Origin: Prostheceraeus crozeri
Lineage: Eukaryota; Platyhelminthes; Polycladida; Euryleptidae
NCBI GenBank assembly: GCA_907163375.1
Contig: CAJQUW010003570.1
Coordinates: 248,001-312,000 of the forward strand
DNA: 64,000 nt
Direction: 5' to 3'
In this document: piece after piece, positions 62,653 through 64,000 of the stretch
How the letters are laid out: the number at the start of each line of letters is the position of its first letter
Numbering within the stretch: position 1 is the stretch's first letter
Made by a program: the position numbers and the translations under genes
The notes under the pieces: generated by a model
What the model was told of the DNA's origin: nothing
Databases searched by the model: none
The model's input: the letters and a program-made list of their open reading frames with translations, nothing else

Positions 62653-63624
62653 TTAATAGCGCGTGTCCCCCCCTCTAGCTCCAATACATTCAGTAATTTG
62701 AGTTGGCATGGATTCACAAAGTTTCTGAATGAAGGATGTTTCAAGGAGAAGCCACTGCTCTGTCAGTCTTTCAGAGAAAATCTTCAGGGACACTGGTGGA
62801 AGTGAATAGCGGTCTCTCACTCGCCGCCCACGCTCGTCCCAGACTTGTTCAATGGGTGACAAGTCAGGTGAGCGTGCAGGCCGGTCAAGGGTTTGAATGT
62901 TCAATCTCCTAACAGTGGCAATGACAGCCGAGGAGCCATGTGGTCTTGCGTTGTCGTCTTGGAAGACGAGATCCTCCACCCTGGCCACTGGGGCAACAAC
63001 AGGAAGCACAATTTCATTGAGATACCTCTCTCCATGCTAAACGCCACCCCACAGCATAACACTTCCACCACCATATCTGTGGTGTTCTTTAATACAGCAT
63101 GGTGCAAAACGTTCACCTGGAAGACGATGCACTCTGATACGACCGTCATTGAAATCCAGAGTGAATCTCGATTCATCGGTCCAAAAGACTTTCTGCCAGT
63201 GATGGTCATTCCATGAGCGATGGGCATCACACCAGGCAACTCGTCTTTTGCGGTGCTCAAAACTCAATGGAATTAGGACAGCTGGTCGTCGCGATTGAAT
63301 TCCAGCTTCTCGCAATCTTCGGTAAGCCGTTCGAACGCTGCAGTCTATATTTGAGGCACTCTTCCAGTGTGCGACTAGCCTTGGGACTGACACAAATCTA
63401 TTCCTCTTTGCAGCTAAAACTAGACGTGCGTCTGTCCTTCCTGCAGACTTTCTTGGTCGACAAGATCCCTTCTTCTTTTTAACATCTCCTTCTGCTTTCC
63501 ATTGACACCACCACCTCCAAACAACGACTCTCGATAGTTGCAGCTCTTCGGCAACACTCGCACAACTTCTACCACAACGAATCATTCCAATAGCCATACC
63601 TCTGGTAAACTGATCGTGTGCCAT
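62653..63624 (-). pseudogene. Tc1/mariner (DD34E) transposase with an internal deletion and stop
   Basis: From ATG 63624 the frame encodes paired helix-turn-helix domains (MAHDQFTRGMAIGMIRCGRS; VWRWWCQWKAEGDV), the hook SCRPR, and the first catalytic Asp in FWTDESRF, then GSVMLWGGV and a TAG at 63037. The same frame resumes at once (ERYLNEIVLPVV) with the second Asp in DDNARPH and, 34 residues later, the Glu in SPDLSPIEQ. About 20 residues normally between the blocks are missing. It is related to the remnant at 20688. Terminal inverted repeats could not be delimited. Confidence 0.9.
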
Positions 63625-64000
63625 TTTATTTTACAAAAGCTGGATTTCAGTTCACGTTTATGTTCAATTTGTAAAAGCAATTGTGACAGTTGTATCGATA
63701 TCAAAATTTGAAATTTGACCACCATAGATCTTTCTCCATTCTCTAATGTGTTGAATGGTAATACATAGAAAGCGAGATATTGCATCATACCTGAGAAAAA
63801 AATGAAACAAACTTCAATTCAAGCCAATGATAGTTTGTTTCATTAATTATGTCAATGAGTATAGTACATTGTGTCAGGATGATTATTTCTTCCGAGCGGT
63901 AGCACTGAAAGTTCATCAGGCGAGACTTCATTAAGACTCTATTAAGAAAAACAACCATGAAGGCATGGGTTTCCAGTCTATCTGGTCTCTATCGTAACAG

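Larger units (their letters stand above)
59299..64000. other. Upstream ACP6-like intron (at least 4.7 kb), repeat-filled
   Basis: No RHGxRxP-type exon was found, so the gene's 5' end lies beyond the window. Contents are dispersed repeat D (59650-60010), a SINE split by a DNA element (60948-61662), a LINE tail (61690-62390) and a Tc1 transposase remnant (62653-63624). Confidence 0.7.

Overview
The window is animal nuclear DNA: AT-rich, with GT-AG introns, long introns full of transposable elements, and no operons. The mix of elements (Cryptons, hAT, Tc1, Harbinger and Tigger-like DNA transposons, CR1/RTE-like LINEs, tRNA-derived SINEs) and frequent 'taggcct' words suggest a marine invertebrate. 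A deuterostome such as an echinoderm or hemichordate is possible, but this is only an impression.

Two interrupted protein-coding genes form the framework and converge tail to tail. On the + strand, positions 1057-18925 carry the last seven exons (755 codons) of NNT, the mitochondrial proton-translocating NAD(P) transhydrogenase; its 5' part lies before the window. On the - strand, positions 59298-20475 carry ten exons (361 codons) of a histidine acid phosphatase most like ACP6, lysophosphatidic acid phosphatase type 6. Its first exon(s), with the RHGxRxP motif, must lie beyond 64000. I built both models by matching splice sites, intron phase and family motifs across every junction.

A complete intronless histone H3 gene (29318-28908, -) is nested in an ACP6-like intron. 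It encodes an unusual H3 with K36R, G44R, A88P and M90S.

The 18.6-kb ACP6-like intron (36274-54863) is the most distinctive accessory region. It holds four Crypton-type tyrosine-recombinase genes or remnants within 6.1 kb (41758-47783): one intact 361-codon gene with a full R-K-H-R-W-Y set, two frameshifted genes and one N-terminal remnant. Three of them share a short F-x-N-C C-terminal motif. Hairpins with a shared loop, a 69-bp direct repeat around one unit and a palindrome upstream of it accompany the cluster.

The other introns are mostly repeat debris. The best-defined elements are a hAT MITE with a perfect 8-bp target duplication (39011-39835) and an older relative carrying a nested element (29877-31484). 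Others are a 518-bp DNA element that split a SINE with an 8-bp target duplication (61109-61626), a Harbinger-like MITE (18096-18285) and a 1.18-kb long-inverted-repeat element (21587-22766). The most puzzling unexplained signal is a 13-bp word, GTGACGGAATCAC, present seven times in one NNT intron (1563-3686).
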